DNA of 64,000 bases from Semisulcospira habei (lineage: Eukaryota; Mollusca; Gastropoda; Semisulcospiridae). The notes under the pieces were generated by a model. It did not search any database and had not been told where the DNA came from. It saw only the letters and a list, made by a program, of their open reading frames with translations. The stretch's first letter is position 1, and the number at the start of each line of letters is the position of its first letter. The stretch spans positions 206,925,342 through 206,989,341 of the forward strand of contig BTPG01000003.1 in assembly GCA_036245525.1 (NCBI GenBank). Reading direction: 5' to 3'. Position numbers and translations under genes: made by a program. Below are positions 11,985 through 22,984 of the stretch, in pieces.

Positions 11985-12407
11985 AAAGAAAAGCTAGCAA
12001 AACATTTATGTGGGTTTTTTGGTCTGTGTGTGTCAGCCTGTGTTTTCAAGTGGCCAGACTGAGTGAAACTAGTACTACATTCAATACACTTGTGTGGCTT
12101 CTGGCCTGTATGCGTCAGCATGTGTATTTTCATGTTCCCAGATGCAGCAAAACTAGCGCCACATTCTGTACACCTATGTGGCTTCTGGCTTGCATATGTC
12201 AGCATGTGAGTTTTAATGTATACTAGCGCTACACTCTGTACACTTATGTGGCTTCAGGCCTGTGTGTCGTGTTGTTTCAAGGTACCAGACAAAGCAAAGC
12301 TAACACTATGTACACGTATGTGGCTTCTGGCCTGTGTGAATGCCACTTATACCATCTTCTCTACATGTATGTGGCATCTGGAAAATTGCCCTACAATGCC
12401 TACAAAA
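11985..12407 (-). pseudogene. Decayed C2H2 zinc-finger array (3' part of the zinc-finger gene)
   Basis: The minus strand encodes tandem C2H2 fingers with the classical linker. Two are well kept: CTECGASFAASGNMKIHMLTH and CIECSTSFTQSGHLKT, joined by TGQKPHKC. A third (PHKCF-ASFSLCDNLIYH) has lost a cysteine. Between 12205 and 12407, finger pieces such as LSGTLKQH and repeated RPEATYVY readings lie in different frames with stops. The array belongs with the exon at 12408-13201. Either that gene is a pseudogene, or its product ends early and this DNA is no longer translated. Confidence 0.7.
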
Positions 12408-13201
12408 TCATGTTCTCGCACCTGGTGTATCTGTTGATGTCTGTACATCAATACATGCCATGTCAGCTGTAGTTGTCTTCTGCACTCGGATAACAGTGTG
12501 AGGCTTCTGCCCTGTGTGAGTAGGCATGTGTTGCATCAACTGACTGGACAACTGGAAACATGCATCACACAACCCACATACTAATGGCGTCTGACTCTCT
12601 TTAGCACTGGGACTTTCTGTGGTCAAGGGATTTCGTTCTGTTGACAAAGTTCTGCCATCAAGATCCACAGATACCCCCAAGTCACAGTCCAAGTCACTGA
12701 TAACACCAGACACAGAGTTGGACTCTAGCTTGATGTCATGTTTAGTGTCACAGTTTATGTCACTGAAAACACCAAACACAGAGTTAGAGTCTAGCTTGAT
12801 GTCATGTTCAGTGTCAAAGTCCATATCAAAGTAAACACTGGGCACATAGGAAGACTCTAACTTCATGTCATGTTTAGTGTCACAGTCCATGTAACTGTGA
12901 ACACTGGGCACAGAGATTGACTCTAGCTTGATGTCAAGTTCCAGATTAACCCCAGACTCTTTGCTGGTCCCAAGATCAGCCGGACACCAGGCTAGACCTT
13001 GATATCTGGCTCCTGTTTGACTTGTTGGTGTTGGGACAGGACCATCTCTCTCCACACCAGCAGTGTTGTCTGTGTCTTTACCAGTAGTGTTGACTGTGTC
13101 TTTACCAGCCATGTTGACTGTGTCTTCACCAGTAGCTGGAAAGTCCCAGTGGTGTCCATCTGTCTCAGAGTAAGCTGGTGGTTTTTCAGCTTCTTCCTTT
13201 T
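12408..13201 (-). CDS. Zinc-finger protein, second coding exon with acidic repeats and first C2H2 finger
   Basis: This exon begins after the acceptor TTATTTCCCCAG and enters in phase 1, matching the donor of the putative first exon at 20254. It encodes an acidic, Ser/Thr-rich N-terminal region, then about five imperfect repeats of about 25 residues built on HDIKLES..V..V.SD.DCD, then a complete C2H2 finger (CGLCDACFQLSSQLMQHMPTH) with the TGQKPH linker. A stop at 12408 ends the reading before the remaining fingers, which are frame-broken. Family knowledge suggests a nuclear DNA-binding regulator. Each repeat contains a [hydrophobic]-K-x-[E/D] motif, the sumoylation consensus. Truncation leaves too few fingers for specific DNA binding, so function is doubtful. 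Confidence 0.65.
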
Positions 13202-13261
13202 CTGGGGAAATAAACAGGACCATAGGTGTGAATATCTATGTGCAGACAATTGGATCAACTG

Positions 13262-13569
13262 ACATCATGAAAATTTAACACAGAAAGAAGAAACACGCTT
13301 GTACTGCTGAGTGATATAAATTCTACCGCATGAAACTTTTCAGTTAACCGCATGCCAATATGTTCCTCTCTCTCTCTCTTACACACACTTTGGCGCTGAC
13401 AAACTCACAAAACATAACGTGACCACTGGAGTTAGTTGATCATTACAGTGTCTGTATTTGTGCTGTATTAGCAGTGAGTGTCATCAGGGAATGTAACTGC
13501 AGATAAAAAGCGACATGATTTGCATCACAAACTCATTATCTATTACATTCTTTGTGAAAAAGCTAGTGC
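13262..13569. other. No feature recognised
   Basis: Intron or intergenic sequence with a short CT/CA-rich patch near 13365-13390. Nothing else is supported. Confidence 0.4.
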
Positions 13570-14065
13570 CATCATACTGATTTTACAATTATTTCATGAA
13601 ACCACAATGCAAATTAACAAATTATAGTCAAATAAATCACCCCAGTACAGTTTTAAGTTACATACAAGTAGTAAATATTGTAAGCCTGCCCATAAAACTA
13701 GGAATGCCTACTACTGTCATTTAGAACAGCATAACTGAAAACGCAGAGCTTGACTGTTCTACGGATGCAGAAAGCATTACCAGACACATGACAATACTAA
13801 CACAAATGCCATTTGGGCACCTGCAAGTGTTTTGTTTTGAAATCTCAGTGCTAATGACCATAACAGACTTTGAAGAACAAATGTTATGGCATGAGGCTGC
13901 AATAAGTGTCATGGTGTACAATCAAAACCTATGAGCACAGATCAGCCTTAGTTTGACTGTTTGGTACAAAAATGGCTCATCTTTCCAAATATGTGGCTGT
14001 TTGTAACCCTTCACACATGCACTTGGCAGACTATCTTATCAAAACACAAAATCGGAACAGATGTG
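13570..14065 (+). repeat. Dispersed repeat of about 490 bp, copy 1 (unclassified)
   Basis: This stretch is homologous in the same orientation, nearly end to end, to 62465-62955. Shared landmarks include TCATTTAGAACAG, GAAAACGCA, CAGTGCTAATGACC, TTATGGCATGAGGCTGCA and TTTCCAAAT. No terminal repeats or long conserved ORF were found. It is probably an unnamed transposable element or its remnant. Confidence 0.7.
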
Positions 14066-14829
14066 TATGTACCTGCATGCATGCTTGTGTGTACATGTCC
14101 TAGGTAGTTACTTATTTGGGTTTAACACTGAGCAGGGGACTAAATTCATCTCAAGGCAGGATGGGCAAAAATCTGACCACCAGACTAAAAGAAAGTTCTT
14201 AAGACAAGATGTAGATATATCTTAAAAAATATTTCATGTTAAATGTCGCACCTGCTGAATCTTGCACTCCAGATATCCAAAGAAGCCATTTTTTATCCGA
14301 AGCCAAATGCGCCCCCTGGCAAGTCACACGCAGGGGTGTGGGGGTGGGGGGGGGGGGGGGTAGATGGAGGGGGGTGGCTGTGCAGGACTCGGCAGATTGT
14401 TAGGGTTTAGTGGAATAGGCACATTAGGCCTCTGCATGGCAGCATGTCTTTTGCCCATCGCCATACTTTTGGCATTTTACTTCTACCAGTTCACTCTATT
14501 TGAGGTCAGAAACAAAATTACTTTTACCCTCACAAACAGAAAGTGCTGCTGAAGCTCTTCTAGTGGTCAAAAGTTGCCTTATTATACATCACATTAACTC
14601 TTTCCCATTGTAAAATTCCCATCGAGTCAGTTCCCTGCAGACGTAGCAGGAAAAAGGACATGCGTTTTCTGGTGATGTACTTTTTTGGGGTAGATTGAAT
14701 TAATTTTCACAGCCTCCCAAGCTAACAACCATAGATAAATTGGGTATCATTTGAAACAGCATTAACAGTACTTTTCAAAACTGTGCGTGTTTGTGCATCA
14801 GTTTAGTGGGAAGTTGAACCAATTTGATT

Positions 14830-17465
14830 ATTATGCAACAGAACAAACTTGGTGGAGCAAAAAATGAGAAACGTGGTTTTGGTAGCACAAAACGTGAATG
14901 TCCTGGTTGGTCAAGGTCTCCTGCCAGAAACTGAGGGCCAGTCAAACTGCCTTCAGCTCCAGCCAGTTGATGTGTTTGTCCACCAAACCCAGTGGCCAAA
15001 GGCCCGAGGCCGAGACAAAGTCAGGTAACAGATGCGCGCCCCAGCCGGCTTGACTCGCGTCGGTGCAAAGAGACCACTGGGGCGGAGGTGAGTGAAGAGG
15101 CACGCCCGTAGCCAGCCAAGCGATGTCTGCCCACCTCTGGAGGTGTGGACGAGCCAGAGGAGTAACCGGTACAAGATCTGCAAGGGAACCCGACGAAGGA
15201 CGCCAGTGTAGTAGTAGATGTAGCTGCAACGGGCAGGCATAAAGCCTGCCCAAGGGAAGCAAGTCCGCAGCCGCACTGAGCAGGCCCAGAAGTTGAAGCC
15301 AGACCCTGGCTGAGAAGGAGGCCCCTACCTCCATCGAAAGCGCTAGATCGACGATCTTCTGCCGCCGGGCTAGAGGCAGGCGGACTAGATTGAGATCGGT
15401 CAGGAATTCCATCCCCAGATGTAGAAAACGCTGAGAGGGGGTAAGATCCGATTTGCCCAGATTGAGAAGAAACCCGAGGCGACGCAGGAGGGAAAGCAGG
15501 GCGTCTCTGTCCTCTTGGAGCGCCGAGGCTATCAGATTTCGCAGTAGTAGGTCGTCCAAGTAATTGGAGGCTGGGCTCAGGGATAGTTGGCGGAAGTAGG
15601 CCATCACCGCATCGAGGATCCTCGTAAAAACCCACGGACTGATGTTGAGGCCGAAGGGAAGGGCGCAGAACTGGTAAACGACTCCCCCAAACGCAAACCG
15701 CAGGTACGCGAGACGACGGATGAATCGGGACGTGAAGATAGGCGTCGGACAGATCGAGGTTGATCGCGAAGTCCATCGGTCGGACGGCCGCTCGGAGGAT
15801 CCTGGCTGTCTCCATCCGGAACCGAGGGGCCGAAATGAACTTGTTTAGCGCCGATAAGTCGATGACTGGGCGACACTTGCCTCCTGGTTTGGGAACGAGA
15901 AAGAGGCGGCTGTAAAATGCTGGTGAGTCCTGACGCGAAACCACCTCCATCGCTGCTTTGTCGAGGAGAGCCGAAACTTCCCCGCACAGAGCGTCCGCCT
16001 GAAAGGAGACGAGTGGAGACTGGGTCCACATGGGGGACCTGCGAAGAGGCGGAGGGGACCGGAATGAAAGCTGGAGGCCTGTAGAAACCGTGGAAAAGAT
16101 CCAGGGGTCGTCTGGGAACAGCGACCTCCAATGGTCGCTGTAAAGAGACAGCCGCCCGCAGACTGGAGACCCGGGAACTGCCGACGGGAGCGAGGGAGGG
16201 GTCAAGACAGCGGGCCCGACCACGCCTGGACTTACGGGCACCGCGGGACCAAGAGGGGCGGGAGGTGGGGAAGGGCTGAGGGGCCTGCGGAGGGCGAGCC
16301 CTACCTCTAGCCAAACCGACTGGAAGTAAGGAGGGCATGACCCCCGGCCGGGCGGGGGCCGCGAAAGCGAGTCGATGCAGGAGTGGAGACAGGTCAGGGC
16401 CACAAGTCCTTGGATGAGTCTTTAACTGACTGCCACGTGTCCCCGAAAAGCTGAGATCCACCTAGGGGGGCCTGTCGAAGCTGTGTCTTTACCGACTTCG
16501 GGAGATCTGCGCAGAGATGCAGAAGGGTATCCCGTCGCCAAAGATCACAATTGGCGGCCGCCGCCATGGCATTGGTGGAGGAGTGGTAGGCGGCCTGGTT
16601 GGCCGCTATCAGGATGGACTGCACATCGCGGAGAGGGGACGGAACCTCCAGGTCGCAAGTTCACTCCAGGCACTGCAAAACCGCCTGGGTAGCCAACTCC
16701 AGGAACCCTGAGCACGCCAGCAAATTTCGCACTAAGGAAGCAATCCTGTCGAGCAGACGAGGCCAAACTTTCAAGACAATTCTGCGGCCGTCCGCCTGGA
16801 CTAGGGCCGCCGCCGTATCCACCACTGGGAGAGGGACGGCGAAGGCTTGAGAATGTCCCGCGTACCAGGCCTGGCGGAAGCTCAAGTTAATTCCAGCAGG
16901 CCACCTGGAGTCTGAGAATAATCCCGTGTCGCCAAAGTTATCTTGTCATAACTGGTCGGAGAACGCATCTGTGAGGTCCCAGAAGCCAGCAGGTTGAGGA
17001 AGGGACTTGCGGTGCTTGACGTGCCTTTATGCGTCAACCATAGCGGAAGCCTGTCTCTTCATCGGGGGTGAAGGAGGACAGAAGTCGGGTGGGAGAAACT
17101 TCGCAATAAGCCGGGAGGCCTCTTCCAAGGCGCTGATAGTCTGCGATCTGAGCGAAGGGCCAACGATGTCCAAGGAGGAGGAGGCCGACGAGAACGCTGA
17201 TAGGCGGGAAGGGGATCCCACCGCCGAATCCCGCAAGAAGATGGCTGAAGCCGAATCCGTAGGATGAAGGCTGAGGACACCCGGTTCCGAAGAACTAGAC
17301 CGTCCATCTCGTGAATGCGCAAAAAGGGGCGACTGGCTCCGAGAGCGCCGCACTGCCACGCAAGAGATGGACGGGGCCGCCTGCAACGCCAGCCGGGAGG
17401 CGCGTCGCGTGGACAGAGGGACCGCGAAGGACGGACGGTCAGCAGCGAGGCTAGATTCCGCACTA
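14830..17465 (-). mobile_element. DIRS-like retrotransposon, 3'-truncated, frame-broken
   Basis: The minus strand carries a gag-like part (17465 to about 16500), then an RT: SRLFLVPKPGGKCRPVIDLSALNKF, LDLSDAYLHVPIHPSSR, and after a frameshift near 15605 YLDDLLL with LGFLLNLGKSDLTPSQRFL. An RNase H start follows (SLCTDASQAGWGAHL...INWLELKAV), then a stop at 14940. The RT wording is typical of DIRS/PAT/Ngaro-type elements, which integrate with a tyrosine recombinase. That recombinase should lie further 3' and is absent, because similarity ends near 14830. The copy is GC-rich compared with its surroundings. Several frame changes show it is dead. Clade assignment rests on RT motifs alone. Confidence 0.8.
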
Positions 17466-17514
17466 ACTGGTCTAGCGAAGTAGCGGTCTGATCACACCGG
17501 GCCCGCCTGGAAAA

Positions 17515-18090
17515 AACAGGGTGGGGGGGCGGGGGGGGGGGGGGGGGGGGGTGTGCCGTAAAGAGTCATGCCTAGCCTGCTCAGGAAAAGCGGAGCGGAG
17601 AGGGGACAAAAAACGTGTATGCGGCCCCCCACTCCAAGGCCTCGGAGAGTGGGGGACGCGCTGTGATGTCACACCGTGCACGCTTGGTCGATACGGGGCA
17701 CGTGGGGGGGGGGGGGGGGGGGGGGAGTCACGCCAAGCCTGCCCAGGAAAAGCGAAGCGGGGAGGGGACAAAACATGAACACGCGGCCCCAGCTCAGGCG
17801 CCTCTGAGCGAGGGGGGCGTGTGTCCGAGTCACACCAGGCCCGCCTGGTCGGAACGGGGCCAGAGGGGGGGCGACTGCCTATGGTCACGCCAAGCCCGCT
17901 CAGGCAAAGCGAAGTGGCGAGGGGACAATTTTTGAGCACGCGACCCCCGCTCAGACGCCTCGGAGCATGGGGGATGAGTGTCAACGTCACCCCTGGTCTG
18001 CCCAGACAAGACCGGGCGGGGTGGGCGAAGGCGAAGCTGGCCCAGCCCACTCGGAATTAACCGAAAAGGGGGGGGGGGGGGGGGGGGGGG
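17515..18090. repeat. Three tandem units of about 155 bp with long G tracts
   Basis: Units start near 17566, 17728 and 17884. Each begins GTCAYGCC.AGCC.GC.CAGG, continues GAGGGGACAA, ends near a G run, and carries an inverted GC-rich middle. G runs reach about 25-30 bases (17522-17551, 17704-17726, 18067-18090). The block lies directly 5' of the DIRS-like element and may be its leader or terminal region. ORFs read across it are artefacts of composition. Confidence 0.75.
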
Positions 18091-18197
18091 CAGCACTGCT
18101 AAGGACCTCAGAGAGAGAGAACTTTTGTATTTGTATCACCTACTGTCACAGCACATCACAGCAATGTAACACCTCCTGCCCCACATTTCACAATGTT

Positions 18198-18485
18198 TTA
18201 CCTATTCCATGGTGTTGATGTCATCAGCAAGACATCTGTTAGTATGAATGTACAAAAAAAATCTGACTGGCCATACTGGTGTGCTTCAACAAGACAGTTC
18301 CTTTGACTTGTGAAGCAGTAGTGCTGCTGGCAGGTCCCACAGGTGACATGGGTCTTCCTCTCCTTCTTCATCCTGCTGTAGCACAGTTTACAATTTCTGG
18401 AGGCATTACTCATGGCTGGCATAATGGGGTGATCCAGTGTGAGCGTTGGAGGTGGACGTAGCACTGTCTTCTGGGGCTGGTACAG
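18198..18485 (-). pseudogene. piggyBac transposase-like C-terminal cysteine-rich fragment
   Basis: The minus strand reads ...NASRNCKLCYSRMKKERKTH, then VTCGTCQQHYCFTSQRNCLVEAH. The C-x2-C ... C-x2-C ... RNC spacing and the basic K-rich loop match the zinc-binding tail of piggyBac-type transposases. The catalytic DDD core is not present upstream, so only the tail survives. It is of interest because TTAA, the piggyBac target, flanks the hairpin MITEs in this window. The call rests on motif spacing; another ring-like zinc domain is possible. Confidence 0.5.
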
Positions 18486-18493
18486 GGGGCACT

Positions 18494-18600
18494 TAATAAT
18501 AATAATAATACAATGCTTTTATATAGCACCCTTCCTCATGGACAGCAAGCTTGAAACTCTTTACAGCATATATAAAAATAAAATTAAAAGGAGAAAAATT
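18494..18600 (+). repeat. TATATAGC-type short dispersed repeat
   Basis: (AAT)n followed by ACAATGCTTTTATATAGCACC is a motif common as the end of short interspersed elements in invertebrates. Only a short piece is present. Confidence 0.4.
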
Positions 18601-18609
18601 AGAACGCAC

Positions 18610-19687
18610 TCACTTTTTAAATAAACACCTGCTTGCACCATGTAGGCACATTCCTAAAATAAACATGAAACACACACACATAGCCTACCTACATGGGCTA
18701 CCCATATAATGTGATCTGAAAGGAAATGTGGTTTGCCTGTTCATCAACGTTCGGCTAAACCACACATTGCAAGAAAGCAGTGTGTCCTTCTCAGACAAGT
18801 CTCTGAAAAGAAATCGTAAGATTATGAAACCGAGCTATGTCTAGCCAGCCCATAAACAATGATTGACAGGCATTGACGCCTTGGTGACGGAAAGTAGCCA
18901 GTGCTGTTGTTTTGTCTTTCTTCATGCATGAACACATTATGTAATACATAGATATTCATGTGACCTGTTCCATTGACACTGGTATTCGTGCCAAATTTCA
19001 CTTCATGACATATCCAATACCAAGAGTGCTACAGTAACATAACACGAAATGCACGTTTCATGTAAAAATCCCTAATCAAATCCTAGTCATATTCTTTATA
19101 TTGCTCCTCAAACATATAGTTCTTGACTCTGTGTGTACGTGTGGTGGGGGAGGAGTGAGTTGTTGGAGAACATAATTCTGATCTGGTAAAGACTTTTAGA
19201 TCTAAAGGCTTCGTGCACATGATGAGGGAGTAGTGGTGGGCATGTGACTAATGGCATTGTCTGTTGTTCGTTTTATGATAATTCAGCCTAATGCGTAACT
19301 ATATTCATGTTGACCTGCTATTTTGTGTATCATGAATAATTTTGTCATAAATTTACATGCGTTGGGTGGAGGGATGAATGGTAGAGGAGTCCTGAAGAAG
19401 AATAGGTAATCAGTGATCATTTCTTATTAATCTCTTTGTGCATACGTCAGGTGCTGTTTACAGTTTCTAACGGGTGTATGCATAAGGTGGCCTGTGTATA
19501 ATCACTATTTGGTTTTCTTGATAATACCTGCTGCAAGTTGAAGTGAACGTGTATTAATAAACTGCTCTTCTTGTGAGATTGTTCAAAACAACTGATGTTT
19601 GCTGTAAATTATTTCTTATTTAGTCCTTTGCTGGTGGTGACTTTGTATGTGTGTTCGTTTGTGTGCATGTGTGTTTGTTTGCGTGCA

Positions 19688-19722
<35 letters not shown>

Positions 19723-20080
19723 ACTAGACATCAACTCACACTCACGGCAACAATGAAATGCCTGATTTATTTATTTTTCTATTACACTTTCCATGCTAAT
19801 TACCACTTTTCCGAAAAATCTTTTGATTAGGAATAGAAAAAAAATATCTTAGAAGCAAAGCTCATGTGATTTTAAAACAGTTTTCCGCAATGCACACACA
19901 AAAAGCACCTGTTACCCTTCAAAAAGCCTCGCATCAGAGCTAGAGTCCATTACCAGATAGTGATAGACATATGGCCACAACACGATTACACCATGGGACG
20001 CAACTGCTACCCTGACCTCACTTTTTTTAGTAAGCCTTATGAAGGAGTGATCTGTCTTATAATGTACTGTCTTTGGTACA
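18610..20080. other. Intron or intergenic, no gene recognised
   Basis: AT-rich, with a short TG run (about 19690-19718). It lies between the two putative zinc-finger gene exons. No ORF with support. Confidence 0.45.
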
Positions 20081-20084
20081 ATGC

Positions 20085-20140
20085 AAATAAGTACCGAACG
20101 GAGAAAGAAACACGCTTAGAAAGACGGGTACAACACGTCT
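20085..20140 (-). repeat. Fragment of the 172-bp short retroposon
   Basis: GAACGGAGAAAGAAACACGC followed by TTAGAAAGACGGGTACAACAC matches the end of the element seen at 9141-9431 and 39197-39368, in minus orientation. Confidence 0.7.
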
Positions 20141-20253
20141 TTCCAAACATTTTTATTTTCAAATTTTGGTTGGACCCACCTACTGTAAGTAAGTAAAAGT
20201 AAGTGTTTGTATAAAGAGATTTGCTGTATACATAAGTGTGAACGTACTATTAC

Positions 20254-20341
20254 CATTTTTTTGCTTGCAAGTCTCATATTCCTCTGCCACATCAATCTCT
20301 AACTTCACGTCTGCTGTCACGGGCGAGTCATGTGACTCCAT
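20254..20341 (-). CDS. Putative first coding exon of the zinc-finger gene
   Basis: On the minus strand, an ATG at 20341 opens MESHDSPVTADVKLEIDVAE and continues to the donor GTAATAG at 20253 in phase 1. This phase matches the acceptor at 13201, giving ...ETCKQKN followed by EKEEAEKPPAYSETD. Short N-terminal exons with a VKLEI-type motif followed by an acidic exon and C2H2 fingers are a common design. The implied intron is 7 kb and contains the DIRS-like and piggyBac-like fragments. The joining is inference from phase, distance and composition. Confidence 0.5.
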
Positions 20342-20762
20342 CTTGTGTCCTCAGTAGTGCCCAGAAGCCCTCAGTTCAGTTCAAATAAAGGTGCCTGGTC
20401 AACACAAAACACAACACTTGTAGTAGTACATCACACTGGACAGAAATGCAACATGTAATATTAATAAACATAAGACTTTAAGAGCTTTCTGCGACCTAGT
20501 TTCATATGAAGCCTCCAATACAAAATGACAAGCGCAGTTGGATCACATTTCCAGTTTCAAATAACCTTTAAACTTCAGCCCCCAGCTGCCTCTGTAATGA
20601 AGTCACACAGTTCCATGATGATGCATAATACATCACAATCCTTTGTTGTAAATGTAGCAAGGGAGATAATTTAGCTCAGTGTTTTTGTACAGTAGTACCA
20701 ATTTCCCCCAGCACGCCCAGTGGTCAGCAGTCCTGCTAGTGTCAGAGTGTGTAAGTACCAAG

Positions 20763-20840
20763 CCAATCGGCGAGAGGCACGCCGAACACACCCTTAGGGT
20801 TGTGGGGTATAAATAGCGGTGCCTAGCGAGAGCGAGCAGG
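20763..20840 (+). promoter_or_regulatory. CCAAT plus TATA core promoter-like sequence
   Basis: CCAAT lies at 20763-20767 and TATAAATA at 20808-20815, a spacing typical of pol II promoters. A start would be expected near 20838-20848, exactly where the hairpin array begins. No coding gene follows within 600 bp, so the product may be non-coding, or this may be part of an unrecognised LTR. Confidence 0.55.
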
Positions 20841-21032
20841 CTTTCCCGCAAGGGAAGACTGTTCTGCAAAGAACATTAAATAGTAGTAAGGCCTTCCCGC
20901 AAGGGAAAACTCTGTTCTGCAAAAGAACATTAAATAGGAGCAAGCTTCTCGCAAGAGAAGACTGTTCTGTAGAGAACATTAGTAAGTTAGAACCCCTTTA
21001 GTTTAAGGAACACTGTCCAGCAACGGACATAC
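20838..21032 (+). repeat. Tandem array of small hairpins with GCAA loops
   Basis: Three tandem units of about 55-60 bp each contain two hairpins. The first is TTCCC-GCAA-GGGAA at 20843-20857 and 20893-20906, and CTTCTC-GCAA-GAGAAG at 20945-20960. The second is GTTCT-GCAA-AGAAC at 20860-20873, with variants at about 20913-20927 and 20963-20976. A seventh hairpin, TGTCC-AGCAAC-GGACA, follows at 21013-21029. The third unit changes C to T on one arm and G to A on the other, keeping the pair. GCAA is a GNRA loop, which is stable in RNA. Confidence 0.75.
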
Positions 21033-21034
21033 TG

Positions 21035-21930
21035 TAATTATTTAAGTAGATAACGTAAGTACTTAGTTACGTGAGTTAGGGTCCTATAGAAATTGTTATT
21101 ATAATTTAGGTTTTACTTGGGTCAGTTCACTCTAGTGTGTAGGCTAGCATAGCTTTGGGTGCTTAGAGTCTAATGAGTAGGTAAGCATAGTTATGATTTC
21201 AGGTGTCTTATGAGCGTCTGTATTATTGTGTTTTGTTTTGTGCTACAATGAATGGCTTTTGATACATGTCTCAGATCATGACTGATAATGAAATGAAAGT
21301 ACTGTAAATAAAATAAAGCACTTATAGAAATCTCATCACTGAGAGTCAGAGATTGATGAATGCGAGAACGGATGCGAGTCGGTACTGATGTTTGTACACG
21401 TTTCAGTGTGTGATATGGCAGCGCAAGAGTGTGTGTTTGTGTGCGTGTGTGAGACTGAGAACATGCTGTGAGTTTGTTGACGTACTTAGCTTGGCAGTTC
21501 AGTGTGGCACGCATGGCAACGCACGCACAGTCGCTACTACGATCATATCAACTAGGGTTTTGCTGGATACTGTGGTAGGTCCATTGCGCGATTTGGCATT
21601 TTGAACACAACGCGAGGCAGACACACATATTTTGTGAGTGCGCATGCGCGACCAGTGTAAAAGACTTGAAGATTACACTCCACAGCAATCTCCAGCACCT
21701 TCCCTAAACCTGAAAAGGGACACGGACTTAAAAGTAGCTAAAACTGAACTAGACTGGCACTTGACTTGCACGTTGGATGGGCAGTCCGCAGAGTCTGACC
21801 ATCTAATACACAAGCCAGCCAGGCTGGTAAAGGTTAGCTAACCACAGTCCGGTTACAGTAAACACAAAAACAAAATTACACTTTTAGGGCTTATACAGTT
21901 TATAACATCTGCAGCAAGGTGATTGGCAGC
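21035..21930. other. Downstream of the hairpin array, no gene recognised
   Basis: AT-rich to 21.3 kb, then mixed sequence. Short ORFs have no domain. If the promoter is real, this would be its transcribed region. Confidence 0.4.
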
Positions 21931-21934
21931 CAGC

Positions 21935-22685
21935 AAGCATGTGTGGAGTCCCTGTATGAACAGCGTGTGGTGAGAAAGGGTAGGCGGATAGCTTCAGACA
22001 GATCCCATGTCCTTGTCCACCTCTATGAACTCCTCCCCTCTGGCCACTGACTCCGCACGCACAAAGCTAGGACACTAAGACTACAGCACAGTTTCATCCC
22101 CAAATCCATCACCCTAATCAATCTGTAGGTACATCCACGCATACCCAAACCTAACTCCTCCCCCTATCCCCTTTTACCTGTGCAATCAGTAGGAATGTAG
22201 CTTGTTGATTTTAGAGAAGTGATTATATTATATTGTGTTTTATCTGGTGGTGAACATAGATATTGGGATTTTTGTTACCAAGTGTTTTATCCACTAATTA
22301 TTTTACTAAGGTATATTTTAATTACGCAGCTTGTGTAATAATGTGTAATAATGTATTGAGACATTTGTATAATAAGAAATGAGGGTTAGGTTTAGGTTGA
22401 AACACGCGTATTATGTATGCATGTGTAGAGGTGGGTGTGAATGTGTAAGTGCCACTCAGTTTAGTTCTTAAGAGATGTTTATGTGCGAGATGTGTAAGAG
22501 TTATGTGTACAGACTTTGTAGTGTTTACTTATGTCCACTTGGAATTTGTAGCTGTGTAAGTGCAGGTAGAAAATGTTCATAATTATGTTATAAATAATGT
22601 TTTCACATCTTGTTTGTACTATTTGTTATAAATGTACCACAAGCGAATTTCTCTTTTTGAGATAATAAAGTACTCTTATTCTATT
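21935..22685 (+). mobile_element. LINE 3' end (RT C-terminus plus 3' UTR)
   Basis: Near 22050-22130 one frame reads ARTLRLQHSFIPKSITLINL followed by a stop. This is the usual C-terminal signature of CR1/L2-type elements (compare RSSFIPMSIRLLND at 44.8 kb). An AT-rich 3' UTR follows and ends in GATAATAAAGTACTCTTATTCTATTATTCT-like sequence. 5'-truncated and non-coding as a whole. Confidence 0.6.
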
Positions 22686-22699
22686 ATTCTCAATGTCTT

Positions 22700-22830
22700 T
22701 TGTCCACCACAAAGGTGATTTTAAAAAAACAATGGGGCACCCAATAGGGTCTGAAGAAGTTTTGACACCAGCTGGATACAAACCCGCAACATCCTAGACA
22801 ACACTCTACCACTGAGCCACCAAGCTCCCC
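22700..22830 (-). mobile_element. tRNA-derived SINE
   Basis: On the minus strand the head reads GGGGAGCTTGGTGGCTCAGT, with A box TGGCTCAGTGG (22819-22809) and B box GGGTTTGTATCC (22785-22774): the split internal promoter of pol III. The 3' side does not rebuild a tRNA acceptor stem and runs into a unique tail and a T-rich end, so this is a SINE, not a tRNA gene. Confidence 0.75.
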
Positions 22831-22871
22831 TGTTGTAAACAGCTTAAATAACATTAATAAGTCTAAACAGT

Positions 22872-22961
22872 TTAACTCATTTAGCCCCAGGACCCTGCCA
22901 CAGGAAATGGATTCATCATGATAATTTAAGGGTAGTGACAGATGAGCTTGGCACCTGAAGT
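22872..22961 (+). mobile_element. Hairpin MITE, family A, half copy
   Basis: TTTAACTCATTTAGCCCCAG, then TCATGATAATTTAAGGGTAG and GAGCTTGGCACC match the left half of the family. No right arm follows, so the copy cannot fold. Confidence 0.65.
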
Positions 22962-22984
22962 CACTATAGTAACGGGATCTTTTC

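Noticed and set aside
14364..14552. Small hydrophobic ORF next to a G tract
   Set aside because: Starts in the G tract, no homology signature, no support on either side.
17472..18218. Several Pro/Gly-rich ORFs on both strands
   Set aside because: They read through G tracts and tandem repeats; composition explains them.
20838..21032. CRISPR array
   Set aside because: Repeats are adjacent, palindromic, unequal and lack spacers; the genome is eukaryotic.
22700..22830. A functional tRNA gene
   Set aside because: A and B boxes are present, but the 3' half does not pair with the acceptor strand and a SINE body follows.
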